Source of the DNA: Spirochaetaceae bacterium
GTDB lineage: Bacteria; Spirochaetota; Spirochaetia; Treponematales; Breznakiellaceae
NCBI GenBank assembly: GCA_031255655.1
Contig: JAIRSB010000131.1
Coordinates: 1-17,330 of the forward strand
Length of the DNA: 17,330 nt
Direction of reading: 5' to 3'
Under the pieces are notes generated by a model. That model made no database searches. It was not told the DNA's origin and was given only the letters and a program-made list of their open reading frames with translations. This document shows, one piece after another, positions 1 to 8,347 of this stretch; position 1 is the first letter of the stretch; every line of letters begins with the position of its first letter. Both the position numbers and the translations under genes were made by a program.

Positions 1-2
1 CA

Positions 3-995
3 TTGGCGGTAGGGCTAATTATGCACTTCAACGCCGCGCCTACACTCCCGCCCACCGGCTCGGAAGGCGTAACCGTAACGGACAGCGCTACAGTAGTAAT
101 AGAAATATATGAAGGCGAAAGCTCCGTCGCCGCCGGCAGACGACTATTTAATTCAGGCGTGATAAAAAGTGTTTTATTTTGGGAAATACTTTCGCGGCTG
201 GAACCCGAATACATCAAAACTGGCGTTTACCAGATTGATTTTCCGGTAAGTCAAATCGCACTTCACAAAATCTTACGAAACGGTAAACAACAACTCCTTC
301 GCGTTACTGTGCCGGAAGGCGCGACACTAAGAAAAACAGCGGCGATACTGGAAGAAGCCGGAATATGCTCAGCGGCAACATTCCTGCAAGCCGCCGGAAA
401 CCACGCCTTGCTTAACGAATACCATATTCCGGGTGAAACGATGGAAGGCTACCTGTACCCCGATACATATCTATTTCAGTCAAATTATCCGGCGGAACTC
501 GTCGTCCGCAAAATGGCCGATACCTTCTTTAGCCGCTTGAACGAGATGAATATCGATGTAAACACACTTGACCGGAATGAACTATATGAAAAAGTAACGC
601 TAGCCTCGATAATTGAGCGCGAATACCGCGTAGCGGATGAAGCCGCCGTGATAGCCGGTGTATTTCAGAACAGATTAAAAAGAGGTATGCGCCTCGAATC
701 CTGCGCGACAGTCGAGTATATAATAACCGAAATTGAAGGAAAACCGCACCCTAGCCGATTATTCAACCGTGACATTCAAATACAAAACCCTTACAACACA
801 TATGTACGCGCCGGACTGCCCCCCGGACCGATAGCCGCGCCCGGCGCCGTGGCGCTAAGAGCCGCATTTGCCCCCGAAGACAACGATTTCCTGTTTTTCC
901 GCGTCGCGGACGCGAACTCCGGACGACATTATTTTTCAAAAAACTTCGATGAACACATATCAGCCGGCGAACTCTTGGTAAAAGGAAAACTCTAA
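3..995 (+). CDS. mltG: Endolytic murein transglycosylase MltG (YceG-like), 5' end cut by window
   Basis: MltG cleaves nascent peptidoglycan glycan strands in the periplasm and sets strand length; it is normally anchored by one N-terminal membrane helix. The frame is open to the left edge and begins with hydrophobic residues (LAVGLIMHF), which look like the end of that helix, so the true start lies upstream and the 330 visible residues are nearly the whole protein. A LysM-like part spans about residues 30-110 and the YceG catalytic domain about 110-325. The catalytic Glu is E205 in ASIIERE, the equivalent of E218 in the E. coli protein. Also visible are FQNRLKRGM (221-229), NPYNTY (262-267) and GLPPGPI (271-277). 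The usual DPTVxYG is CATVEYI here. The stop codon is one base before dnaG, so the two genes are probably cotranscribed. The family call is very safe. Confidence 0.93.
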   Translation: MAVGLIMHFNAAPTLPPTGSEGVTVTDSATVVIEIYEGESSVAAGRRLFNSGVIKSVLFWEILSRLEPEYIKTGVYQIDFPVSQIALHKILRNGKQQLLRVTVPEGATLRKTAAILEEAGICSAATFLQAAGNHALLNEYHIPGETMEGYLYPDTYLFQSNYPAELVVRKMADTFFSRLNEMNIDVNTLDRNELYEKVTLASIIEREYRVADEAAVIAGVFQNRLKRGMRLESCATVEYIITEIEGKPHPSRLFNRDIQIQNPYNTYVRAGLPPGPIAAPGAVALRAAFAPEDNDFLFFRVADANSGRHYFSKNFDEHISAGELLVKGKL

Positions 996-996
996 A

Positions 997-2808
997 ATGG
1001 GACGCATCTCCGCGGAAACCATAAACGAACTAAACGACCGCATCGACGTATTATCAGTCATAGGCGATTATGTAAAACTTGAAAAAAAAAGCGGACGCTG
1101 GTGGGGACGCTGCCCCTTTCACAACGAAAAAACTCCTTCATTCACCGTTGACCCCGACCGGAAAACCTACTATTGCTTCGGCTGCCATGAAGGTGGCAGC
1201 GTCATCAACTTCGTGATGGAAATGGACAAACTCAGCTACCCGGAAGCGGTGGAAATTTTAGCGAAACGTTTCGGCGTTACCGTGATACGGGACGGCGTAT
1301 TTATCGATACGAGCGAAACCGAAAAAAAAAAAGACGACCTAATTGTCCTGTACCGCCGCGTTGCCGGAAGCTTCAACTATATCCTAACCGGAACGCCGGA
1401 AGGTAACGGTGCTTTGTGCTACATCAAAGAACGCGGAGTTACAGACGAACTTATACAACGTTTCAGATTAGGCTACGCGCCTGCCGATCCGTTTTGGCTG
1501 TATAAATTCCTGCTTGGCAAAGGGTATTCTGAGTCATTTTTAGCTGAAAGCGGACTGTTCACGAAAGCTAACCCATGCAGAGCCTTGTTTTCAGACCGCC
1601 TGATGTTCCCGATAGCGAACAGACAAGGACAAATAACAGCTTTCGGAGGTAGAATTCTGAACGGTGACGGCCCGAAATACATAAATTCGCCGGAATCCTT
1701 GATTTATAAAAAACGGGAAACACTGTTCGCGATAGATTTGGCGATGAATGGGATACGGGAAACAAAGGAAGCGGTAATCGCGGAAGGTTACATGGATGTA
1801 ATAGCTTTGCACGCTGCCGGCGTATGCAACGCGGTGGCCCCGCTTGGCACGGCGTTTACGGAGGAGCAGGCGCGGCTTTTGGGACGCTGGGCGGATAAAA
1901 TAAAACTAATGTTTGACAGCGATTCGGCAGGTCGGACAGCCGCAGTGAAGGCAATTTTGACATGCCGTGCCGCGTCGATCCCGGCATTCGTGATAGTCAC
2001 TGAAAAAACGCCGGAATACATGCATTCCAATATGAAAGATTTCAAAGATCCGGCAGACATCCTGAAAGAAAAGGGAGCGGGATACTTGCAACAATTTGTA
2101 AAACACTGTATACTGGATTTCGAGTATCTGTTAGCCGAAAATAAACGCTCATTGAGTGGCTCGGATTCTATGGGGAAAGCGAAGGCTGTAGCCTCTTTAT
2201 TTCCATTTTTAGACATGATTGATTCTGAAGTTGAGCGTGAGACGTATATTAGGCGGATAGCGGAGGCTTTTGGGACGAATACTCAACCTGTGTTGAACGA
2301 TTATAAAGTTTGGCATGACGGTTCCGGTGCGGCGCCCAGCGCACAGCCGTCTGATAGTCAGCCTATACGCATGAGCGAGGAGCTTTATCTGTTGAACGCT
2401 GTAGCCGTAAACTGCGGCGAAAATCCTTCATTGTTTGCCAGATTGCGTTCAACAATTCCTGTCGATGCGTTTACAGACCGTTGCGCTAGAGAGCTTTATA
2501 TAACGCTTGAGGAGTGCGTTCGCGCCGGGAACATGAATTTCGAGTCCGTCCTGAACGGAATCGAGACGGAGGAACTTAAACGTTTTGTCGCGGAAAAAGC
2601 CGCCACGCGGGAATTCTCCGAAAAGCCTGAGCTTATAGTCGCCGATAGTATAAGAAGGGTGCAGGAAGAGCGTTTGACGCGCAAACTCGGAGAGCTTGTA
2701 TCGAAGATACGCGCCGCCAAAAACGATGACTTGCCTGTGGATGATTTGATCCATGAAAAAATGTTCATTGACGCTGAACTGCAAAGTTTGAAAGGGGTTA
2801 ATAAATGA
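997..2808 (+). CDS. dnaG: DNA primase DnaG
   Basis: DnaG synthesises RNA primers at the replication fork and is recruited by the replicative helicase. At 603 aa it is close to the usual bacterial length. The N-terminal CHC2-type zinc ribbon has ligands C39, H42, C60 and C63 (CPFH...YYCFGCHEGG). The catalytic core has RFRLGYAP (155-162) and RLMFPI (201-206). The TOPRIM domain carries EGYMD (263-267) and DSDSAGR (307-313), the metal-binding acidic residues. The C-terminal part (about 450-603) is the divergent helicase-interaction region. The ATG at 997 follows the mltG stop by one base and has GGA at 984-986 as a modest ribosome site. The 3' end overlaps rpoD by ATGA, implying translational coupling. 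The dnaG-rpoD adjacency is classical in bacteria; here mltG rather than rpsU precedes it. Confidence 0.97.
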   Translation: MGRISAETINELNDRIDVLSVIGDYVKLEKKSGRWWGRCPFHNEKTPSFTVDPDRKTYYCFGCHEGGSVINFVMEMDKLSYPEAVEILAKRFGVTVIRDGVFIDTSETEKKKDDLIVLYRRVAGSFNYILTGTPEGNGALCYIKERGVTDELIQRFRLGYAPADPFWLYKFLLGKGYSESFLAESGLFTKANPCRALFSDRLMFPIANRQGQITAFGGRILNGDGPKYINSPESLIYKKRETLFAIDLAMNGIRETKEAVIAEGYMDVIALHAAGVCNAVAPLGTAFTEEQARLLGRWADKIKLMFDSDSAGRTAAVKAILTCRAASIPAFVIVTEKTPEYMHSNMKDFKDPADILKEKGAGYLQQFVKHCILDFEYLLAENKRSLSGSDSMGKAKAVASLFPFLDMIDSEVERETYIRRIAEAFGTNTQPVLNDYKVWHDGSGAAPSAQPSDSQPIRMSEELYLLNAVAVNCGENPSLFARLRSTIPVDAFTDRCARELYITLEECVRAGNMNFESVLNGIETEELKRFVAEKAATREFSEKPELIVADSIRRVQEERLTRKLGELVSKIRAAKNDDLPVDDLIHEKMFIDAELQSLKGVNK

Positions 2809-4733
2809 AAGAAGAAACGCAAATTGCTCCTGTTGAAAAAGACGATGTGTTTACCAACGGTAAAACATCCGCAGCCCTGAAAAATGAAAATCCAGACGTG
2901 GACGGCGCAATCGGTGTAAATGACGCAAGCGATGCTGCTCGCGTTGATATTAACAACAACGACGATGACATCGAGGACAACAACGCGCCGGACCCATCGT
3001 TAGAAAAACTTGTCGAGTACGCGAAAATAAAAAACAACCGTATAACTCATGATGACATGGAGGAATTCCTGCCTGAACACATAATAAATAACGCTGAAAA
3101 AATGGAAGTAATTTTTTCCATTTTAGAAGCAAAAAATATCGAACTGGAACGCGAGGAAAGCGGCGATGAAGAGGAGGTTCTTAAGGCGTTTATAAAAAAT
3201 GCCGCGCTCGAAAAAAAACATCTGCGCCCTTCCGCTGACAAAGAGACCATTATCGACGATCCGGTGCGTCTTTATCTGAAAGAAATCGGAAAAGTGCATC
3301 TTCTTAACGGCGATCAGGAAAAAGGGCTTTCCAAAAAGATGGAGGAAGGCGGCAACATAATCAAAGATGTGATAAAACGTTCCGGAATGATTCTTACGGA
3401 GTATTACCGCATAGCGCAGAAGGCTTTTTCAAAAAAAGAAGCCAAAGATTTGCATGAAAAGACAAAGAAAGAAATTACCGAATTAATGACGGAACGCCGC
3501 CGACTTTACAATTTTTACAAAGAAAGCCTGCGTTTGATAGAGCCAGACCTGAAAAAATACATTGAAACTAAGCGAAAACTTATATCAAGAGGGGTGCGCG
3601 GCGTTAATCTTTTTGAAGACGCTGATTTAACAAAACTAAGGAAAGAACTGCTTAACTTAATAAAAACTATGGAGATACACCCGGACGAGATAAACGTTTT
3701 TTCCGACAAATTCGTACAGGCGGCGAAGAAAATCAAGCGTTTCCGCAAAGATCAAGAACGGGTTGAAAAACGCCTGCAAGTAGCCTCTATGAAGGAATTA
3801 CGCGCTTTAGGACGCGGGCTTACAATAAAAGAGGAGCGCGAGCGTTTTGAAGCGGATTTGGGACTTACTTCCGACGAGATAAAAGAAAAGATACAGCATA
3901 TACAGCAGACGCAGAAACGGCTTGAACAGTTGGAGGACGAATTCGAGGAATCCTGCGACAATATCAATCTTATGGCGCGTGAGATTAACTACGGCCGCAA
4001 AATGCTTAAAGACGCTAAAGATAAACTGATAACGGCAAATTTGCGCCTTGTGGTTTCAATCGCTAAAAAATACACGAACCGCGGGCTTCATTTTTTTGAC
4101 CTTGTGCAGGAAGGAAACATAGGGCTAATCAAAGCCGTTGAAAAATTTGAGTATCAGAAAGGTTTTAAATTTTCGACATACGCGACATGGTGGATACGAC
4201 AGGCGATAACGCGCTCTATTTCAGACCAAGCGCGCACGATTCGCGTACCGGTGCATATGATAGAGCAGATAAACAAGGTGAGCAGGGAATCGCGTCAATT
4301 ACTGCAATCTTTGGGACGCGAACCTTCTGATGATGAAATAGCCGAAAAACTCGGCTGGACGGCTGTCCGTGTAAAAACGGTTAAAAGCGTCGCCCGTGAG
4401 CCTATATCGCTTGAAACGCCCATTGGTGAGGAAGAGGATTCGCTTTTAGGGGATTTCATAGAAGATAAAGACGTGGAAAACCCAGCCAGCAAGACCGCGT
4501 TTACCTTGTTGCAGGAACGTTTGTTTGACGTACTATCAACTTTACCGAAACGCGAGCAGGAAGTATTAAAGATGCGTTTCGGCCTGGATGATGGATATTC
4601 GCTTACGCTTGAAGAAGTCGGCCTTTATTTTAACGTTACCCGTGAACGTATCAGGCAGATAGAGGCTAAGGCTCTTCGCAGACTGCGCTACCCCGGGCGC
4701 TCAAGAAAACTTAAAGATTTTCTTGACCTTTAA
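2805..4733 (+). CDS. rpoD: Primary sigma factor RpoD (sigma-70)
   Basis: This is the housekeeping sigma subunit of RNA polymerase. Of its 642 residues, 1-63 form an acidic, low-complexity N-terminal stretch rich in Asp and Asn. Region 1.1 follows (about 65-113, VEYAKIKNNRITHDDMEEFLP), then region 1.2 (about 150-180, DDPVRLYLKEIGKV) and a long non-conserved insert (about 185-390). Region 2 (about 405-490) has LITANLRLVVSIAKKY, the -10 reading helix around YATWWIRQAI, and ARTIRVPVHM. Region 3 is about 490-560. Region 4 (about 575-642) has LPKREQEVLKMRFGLDDG and the helix-turn-helix VTRERIRQIEAKALRRLR. The ATG overlaps the dnaG stop (ATGA) and has a strong AAAGGGG at 2791-2797. The well-conserved -10 and -35 reading regions suggest E. 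coli-like promoters, which fits the TTGACT/TATAAT found before the cyclohydrolase gene. Confidence 0.98.
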   Translation: MKEETQIAPVEKDDVFTNGKTSAALKNENPDVDGAIGVNDASDAARVDINNNDDDIEDNNAPDPSLEKLVEYAKIKNNRITHDDMEEFLPEHIINNAEKMEVIFSILEAKNIELEREESGDEEEVLKAFIKNAALEKKHLRPSADKETIIDDPVRLYLKEIGKVHLLNGDQEKGLSKKMEEGGNIIKDVIKRSGMILTEYYRIAQKAFSKKEAKDLHEKTKKEITELMTERRRLYNFYKESLRLIEPDLKKYIETKRKLISRGVRGVNLFEDADLTKLRKELLNLIKTMEIHPDEINVFSDKFVQAAKKIKRFRKDQERVEKRLQVASMKELRALGRGLTIKEERERFEADLGLTSDEIKEKIQHIQQTQKRLEQLEDEFEESCDNINLMAREINYGRKMLKDAKDKLITANLRLVVSIAKKYTNRGLHFFDLVQEGNIGLIKAVEKFEYQKGFKFSTYATWWIRQAITRSISDQARTIRVPVHMIEQINKVSRESRQLLQSLGREPSDDEIAEKLGWTAVRVKTVKSVAREPISLETPIGEEEDSLLGDFIEDKDVENPASKTAFTLLQERLFDVLSTLPKREQEVLKMRFGLDDGYSLTLEEVGLYFNVTRERIRQIEAKALRRLRYPGRSRKLKDFLDL

Positions 4734-4887
4734 CCGTTTTAGCGCGACAGCCGCATTATGCAGACAAATACACCGGAGTTGTCCGGTACTTTGCGGTTTC
4801 CGGCAATCTTCGCCGAAAACCGCGTAACTTGTCCGGTGGTCAGCCGGTTTATTGGACGAGTTTATTATTTTTGAGAGAGAGGATATA
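4734..4887. other. Hairpin-rich spacer between rpoD and the zinc-ribbon gene
   Basis: This 154-bp spacer holds two stem-loops. The first is ACCGGA (4772-4777) / TCCGGT (4782-4787) with loop GTTG. The second has a 12-bp stem with one mismatch, GCGGTTTCCGGC (4793-4804) / GCCGAAAACCGC (4812-4823), with loop AATCTTC. A further CTTGTCCGGT lies at about 4828-4837. Neither hairpin has a U-tract, so I do not call an intrinsic terminator with confidence; they may mark the 3' end of the rpoD mRNA or be part of a small repeat. No convincing -35/-10 pair was seen. Confidence 0.5.
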
Positions 4888-5730
4888 ATGACAACTGAAG
4901 AAATTTTTGAAAAACTGCGCTCGCTGCAAGAAGTGCTTGCAAAAAAAATTGATCTGGAACGTGAGATAAACGATATTCCCAAAATGCTGGTAACGCAGGA
5001 AGAACTTCTTGAAAAGCTAAAGAAAGATTTTATAGAAAAAGATCAGGAATATCTTGCGGTAAAGTCCGCGGAAGGCGAGTTGAAGAATCTTTTGTTCGAG
5101 GCTGAAAGTACGCGTGAAAAGGCCGAAAAGCATATGGATTCCATAAACACCCAGCGTGAGTACGAAAATCTTGATAAAGAGATACATGACGCTTCGGAAA
5201 AGGAATCACAGTACCGCAAAGATATAAAGCAAAAAGAGCAGAAAATACGGGAGCTTGACGCTGAAATGTCGCAAAAAAAAGAGTTTATGGACCAGCAGGA
5301 AGCTGAACTGGCGCAGTCAAGAGCTCGCATAGAATCGGAACTTGAAGAGCGGAAAAAACTTTTGGCGGAACTGGAGGCCCAGGAAAAAGAAATTACAAAA
5401 AACATGGACGAGGAGCTGCTGTTTAAGTTCGAGCGTATTGTCAAGAAAAAGAGCGGGAACGGAATCGTAAGCATAAAAAACGGTGTATGTTCAAGCTGCC
5501 ATATGATTCTTCCGGTGCAATTCGCAAACATTGTCCGCAGTGGCAAGGAAATCGTCCCCTGTCCGTACTGCTCCAGCATTCTTTTTTACGAGGAATCTTC
5601 GGATGGCGAGGAAAATTATCTTGACACTGATACCGGTAGTTTGTCTGACCTTGAGGACTTGGATGACGAGGAAGACTCGGACGATGAATACGAAGACGAT
5701 GATGAAAAAATGATTGATTTTGACGAATAA
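4888..5730 (+). CDS. Coiled-coil / C4 zinc-ribbon protein (zf-RING_7, COG1579 type) with acidic tail
   Basis: This 280-residue protein matches the layout of the C4-type zinc-ribbon family (zf-RING_7; Chlamydia CdsZ/CT398 is a member). Residues 1-178 are a long heptad-rich antiparallel coiled coil full of Glu and Lys. A zinc ribbon follows with C201, C204, C225 and C228 (CSSC...CPYC). The tail, 238-280, is almost entirely Asp and Glu. I chose the ATG at 4888 because GAGAGAGGA (4875-4883) sits just upstream; an in-frame TTG at 4852 has no such site. The precise function is not established. CdsZ has been reported to bind RpoN and secretion components, so a role near transcription or the envelope is possible but inferred. 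It lies 154 bp after rpoD on the same strand. The acidic tail could mimic nucleic acid or serve as a docking peptide; this is speculation. Confidence 0.88.
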   Translation: MTTEEIFEKLRSLQEVLAKKIDLEREINDIPKMLVTQEELLEKLKKDFIEKDQEYLAVKSAEGELKNLLFEAESTREKAEKHMDSINTQREYENLDKEIHDASEKESQYRKDIKQKEQKIRELDAEMSQKKEFMDQQEAELAQSRARIESELEERKKLLAELEAQEKEITKNMDEELLFKFERIVKKKSGNGIVSIKNGVCSSCHMILPVQFANIVRSGKEIVPCPYCSSILFYEESSDGEENYLDTDTGSLSDLEDLDDEEDSDDEYEDDDEKMIDFDE

Positions 5731-5745
5731 GTTATACTCAGCATG

Positions 5746-5790
5746 TGCCGTCATCGCCGCTTCCCTTGTATAAGGGAAGCGGTGGCGGCA
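5746..5790. terminator. Bidirectional hairpin between convergent genes
   Basis: A perfect 11-bp stem CCGCTTCCCTT (5757-5767) / AAGGGAAGCGG (5772-5782) has loop GTAT, with an outer TGCCG (5746-5750) / CGGCA (5786-5790) pairing across an internal loop. It sits between the zinc-ribbon stop (5730) and the hexokinase stop (5798), where a shared terminator is expected. A clear U-tract is missing on both strands, so termination may be weak or factor-assisted. Confidence 0.6.
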
Positions 5791-5797
5791 TCGGCGC

Positions 5798-7174
5798 TTA
5801 AAAGACGGCGGCGGCTGTAGCCGCTCCGAATAGTGAAGCCTGATGCACAGTTTCCATGATGAAAAATTGCGGGGACGCGGAGTTAAGCATTTCGTGAAGA
5901 CGCGCTCGTATAGCTTCTTGAATTGAATGATACAAAGAGAAGGTAGTCCCTTCCACCGCGATACGTACCGGCGTTAAAGGGTCATACGTTCCGCTGCAAT
6001 GTTCGATGACGGCGGCAAGTGACGAAGCGGCCAAAAGCGCGGCGCGTTCCGTTACGATAGATTCGATGTAAACAAGCGTTTTTATCGCGTCGATTTCGCT
6101 TGTATCAAATAACCCGCCCAGCGGCCCGCCAAGCGCAAGAGGGGCTTGCAGAAAGAAGTTCAAATCCTTTGTTTCCAAACGTTCCATTTCAAGCAGTTCC
6201 GCCGATTTTTTGAAGCGTAAAACGCCGTCTCGTACCGCGTGTTTTAGGATATGGAGGCTTAACTGCCCCAAATACGCACCAGCCGTAGCTTTTTCCATAC
6301 CGTACATATTGGGATGTTTTGTCTCGGCGTCAAATTCCTGATCCACAGGCCCGCGGCAGCTGAAATCAAGGCAGGCGGACTCGCAAACTACGATTTGCGG
6401 ATCGGATTTTGACTCGAATTTAATTTTCGGGATGTTCGTTTCGCAGTAAGCTATGTTTGTTCCTGTTCCAAGTATGAAGCCAATGACAGCCCCGCCCGTT
6501 GCCTTGATTTTTTCCGGCTGTTCTCCGTCCAGATTGGCGATTTTAGACGGAAAACGCGCTGGTATCTGAGAAAGTCCGCAAAGCAGTGTGGAAACCGTGT
6601 CGTTTAATAGCGTTATGCGGGGAGGTTTATTGATTCCGCGCCGGACGAGCGCGTCACTTAGCCCTTTACCTATCGGCCGCCCTATCAAATCCTGCAATTC
6701 TACTTCTTTACTGAACGATAGAGGTATGCCGTCCCCGTCAGGCGTCATCTCCATTAGGAACGAAAAGCAGAAGCCTATTCCCTCAATCGCGCTGCCGTCA
6801 AAAAGAGGTTCGCAGAAGTCCGCTATCGTGGAAAAAAATTCTTCCGCCGTAAGCGCGCCTTTTGTCCCCGGCATGAATGTCTTGATTTCGGCTTCTACGA
6901 TGTGCCTGCCGCCATCTCCGAACCTAATGCGCGCCGCGCGGAGGTTAGTGCCGCCGGCGTCAAGTGCGATGACTTTTTTGCCCGCGATTGGCGTACCTTT
7001 TGGGCGCAAATAAGTGGGGATCATCGGAAGAGAATGTGTCTTTTCCCCTCTGAGCCCACGCTCCATCGCCGCGCGAAAATCCCGTGTCAGCATATTGCCA
7101 GTACAGCAGTCGTAATGAAAGCCATAGTAACGCGCAAAATCATCAAGCTCCCGTGGATTAAAACCTTTGTTCAT
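5798..7174 (-). CDS. Hexokinase (ATP:hexose 6-phosphotransferase, eukaryote-type fold)
   Basis: This enzyme phosphorylates glucose or other hexoses to feed glycolysis. The 458-residue product resembles the hexokinase_1/hexokinase_2 family that is unusual in bacteria but found in treponemes. Visible motifs are phosphate loop 1 LDAGGTNLRAARI (71-83), the catalytic Asp in LLNDTVSTL (D192), and the second nucleotide loop FILGTGTNIAYCE (233-245). DQEFDAETKHPNMYGMEKATAGAYLG (278-303, given here only as a region) corresponds to the conserved FEKMISGMYLGE block. A C-terminal adenosine-site Gly run, LFGAATAAA, is at 448-456. The start is the ATG at 7172-7174 with a strong GGAGG at 7181-7185; an upstream in-frame GTG at 7207 is rejected. 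The gene is convergent with the zinc-ribbon gene and divergent from prmC, so it is its own transcription unit. Sugar specificity cannot be read from the sequence. Confidence 0.92.
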   Translation of the reverse strand: MNKGFNPRELDDFARYYGFHYDCCTGNMLTRDFRAAMERGLRGEKTHSLPMIPTYLRPKGTPIAGKKVIALDAGGTNLRAARIRFGDGGRHIVEAEIKTFMPGTKGALTAEEFFSTIADFCEPLFDGSAIEGIGFCFSFLMEMTPDGDGIPLSFSKEVELQDLIGRPIGKGLSDALVRRGINKPPRITLLNDTVSTLLCGLSQIPARFPSKIANLDGEQPEKIKATGGAVIGFILGTGTNIAYCETNIPKIKFESKSDPQIVVCESACLDFSCRGPVDQEFDAETKHPNMYGMEKATAGAYLGQLSLHILKHAVRDGVLRFKKSAELLEMERLETKDLNFFLQAPLALGGPLGGLFDTSEIDAIKTLVYIESIVTERAALLAASSLAAVIEHCSGTYDPLTPVRIAVEGTTFSLYHSIQEAIRARLHEMLNSASPQFFIMETVHQASLFGAATAAAVF

Positions 7175-7372
7175 AGCGAACCTCCATAAAATATTGTTGC
7201 CGGACACGGACTTGGGCCTTTTATCACGCCTGCCCGTAAGTCTAACTCACTTTATAGTTTTATTATTAACGAAATGGCGTAAATATGTTAGTCTGTCCCG
7301 AAACCGGTATGTTTGCTGTATTTGGGAGGGGGCCCCATCTGCGCGTTGATTTTATACAATTTGGAACAGGCT
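7175..7372. promoter_or_regulatory. Divergent promoter region, hexokinase / prmC
   Basis: This 198-bp gene-free spacer between divergent starts must hold both promoters. It has an AT-rich core (about 7246-7285) but no convincing -35/-10 pair in either direction. On the minus strand TTAGAC followed by TAAAAG is a weak candidate for hexokinase. TATACAAT at 7353-7360 on the plus strand has no matching -35. I claim only the region, not individual elements. Confidence 0.4.
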
Positions 7373-8224
7373 ATGACTTTGCGTGAGGCTCTTAATGACG
7401 GCGGCAGGTTTTTGCGTGAAGCTGGAATGGAAAGTTATGCGCTTGACGCGGCGTTGCTGCTCGCTAAAATTTTGCATACTGACAGAACGCGGCTTTTAAT
7501 AAACGCAGAAAACAGGCTTGATAAGCGTGATTACGAGGATTATCTCGGTCTGCTGAGCCGCCGCGCAAATCATGCGTGTGTCGCATATATAACTAACAGC
7601 AAGGCTTTTCGCTTTCTTGAGTTGTATGTTGATGAAAATGTGCTGGTTCCACGTCCGGACACGGAAACGCTTGTCGAAGCGGTTATTACTCGTATAGACG
7701 AGCTTAAGGGAATGAAAGATGAGATTAATGTTTTAGATATGTGTACTGGCAGTGGTGCGGCGGCGCTTTCATTGAAGTATGAAAGGCCGTTTATCAATAT
7801 GTTCGCTTCGGACATATCAGCAGTGGCGCTTTCTATAGCGAAAAAGAACGCTACGAAATATCAGTTACAAAATGATGTTTGTTTTATACAAAGTGATGTT
7901 TTTGAAAATATTCCACGTTCGTTTGATATAATCTTGGCGAATGCGCCGTATATTCCTCGCGGTTTATTGAAGACTTTGCCCGCAGAGGTTCTGAATGAGC
8001 CTGCAATAGCGCTTGACGGCGGAGAGAATGGCCTTGAAATCATAAGGCGAATCATAGCCGGCGCCGGCGCTCATCTTTTAAGAGATGGCGGTGTTTTTCT
8101 TGAGGCCGCGCCGGAGCAGATGGCTGAAATCGGATGTATGTTTGCTGGCGCGAGTTTTTGCCGTATAAGCGTAGAGCGGGATTTATCAGGCGCGGAGCGG
8201 GTTATTAGTGCTATTTTCCAGTGA
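7373..8224 (+). CDS. prmC: Peptide chain release factor N5-glutamine methyltransferase PrmC (HemK)
   Basis: PrmC methylates the Gln of the GGQ motif in release factors 1 and 2, using S-adenosylmethionine, which is needed for efficient termination. The protein of 283 aa has the standard N-terminal helical domain (1-85, starting MTLREALNDGGRFLREAG). VLVPRPDTE (90-98) and the SAM-binding VLDMCTGSGAAAL (120-131) follow, then ASDIS (145-149) and ALDGGENGLEIIRR (213-226). The active-site NPPY tetrapeptide reads NAPY (190-193), a variant. I chose ATG 7373 because family members begin with this MTLREAL-like sequence; the in-frame TTG at 7313 would add 20 unrelated residues. The ribosome site is weak (GGAACAGG). 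It is the first gene of the rightward run after the divergent spacer and is probably monocistronic, since a promoter follows it. Confidence 0.93.
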   Translation: MTLREALNDGGRFLREAGMESYALDAALLLAKILHTDRTRLLINAENRLDKRDYEDYLGLLSRRANHACVAYITNSKAFRFLELYVDENVLVPRPDTETLVEAVITRIDELKGMKDEINVLDMCTGSGAAALSLKYERPFINMFASDISAVALSIAKKNATKYQLQNDVCFIQSDVFENIPRSFDIILANAPYIPRGLLKTLPAEVLNEPAIALDGGENGLEIIRRIIAGAGAHLLRDGGVFLEAAPEQMAEIGCMFAGASFCRISVERDLSGAERVISAIFQ

Positions 8225-8262
8225 GGGTGGCTGGTTACGTGGATGGGGCGCGGCAATTTTCT

Positions 8263-8289
8263 TTGACTAAACTCAGCTTCCGGTATAAT
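8263..8289 (+). promoter_or_regulatory. Sigma-70 promoter for the cyclohydrolase gene
   Basis: TTGACT (8263-8268) and a perfect TATAAT (8284-8289) are separated by 15 bp, about 2 bp shorter than ideal. Transcription would start near 8296 and give a leader of about 50 nt ending in GGAGG (8338-8342) before the ATG at 8348. The leader contains only a tiny GGG/CCC hairpin. No tetrahydrofolate riboswitch was recognised. Confidence 0.7.
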
Positions 8290-8347
8290 ATCAAGTCAAT
8301 GGGTGTTTTTGCCCTAACAAAATCAATTTATATATTTGGAGGTTTCA

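Noticed and set aside
4884..4889. TATAAT overlapping the zinc-ribbon start codon
   Set aside because: The nearest TTGGAC (4852-4857) is 26 bp away and a start there would remove the ribosome site, so it is a coincidence of GATATAATG.
8290..8347. Tetrahydrofolate riboswitch before the one-carbon genes
   Set aside because: The leader is only about 50 nt and AT-rich, without the multi-helix folate aptamer pattern.
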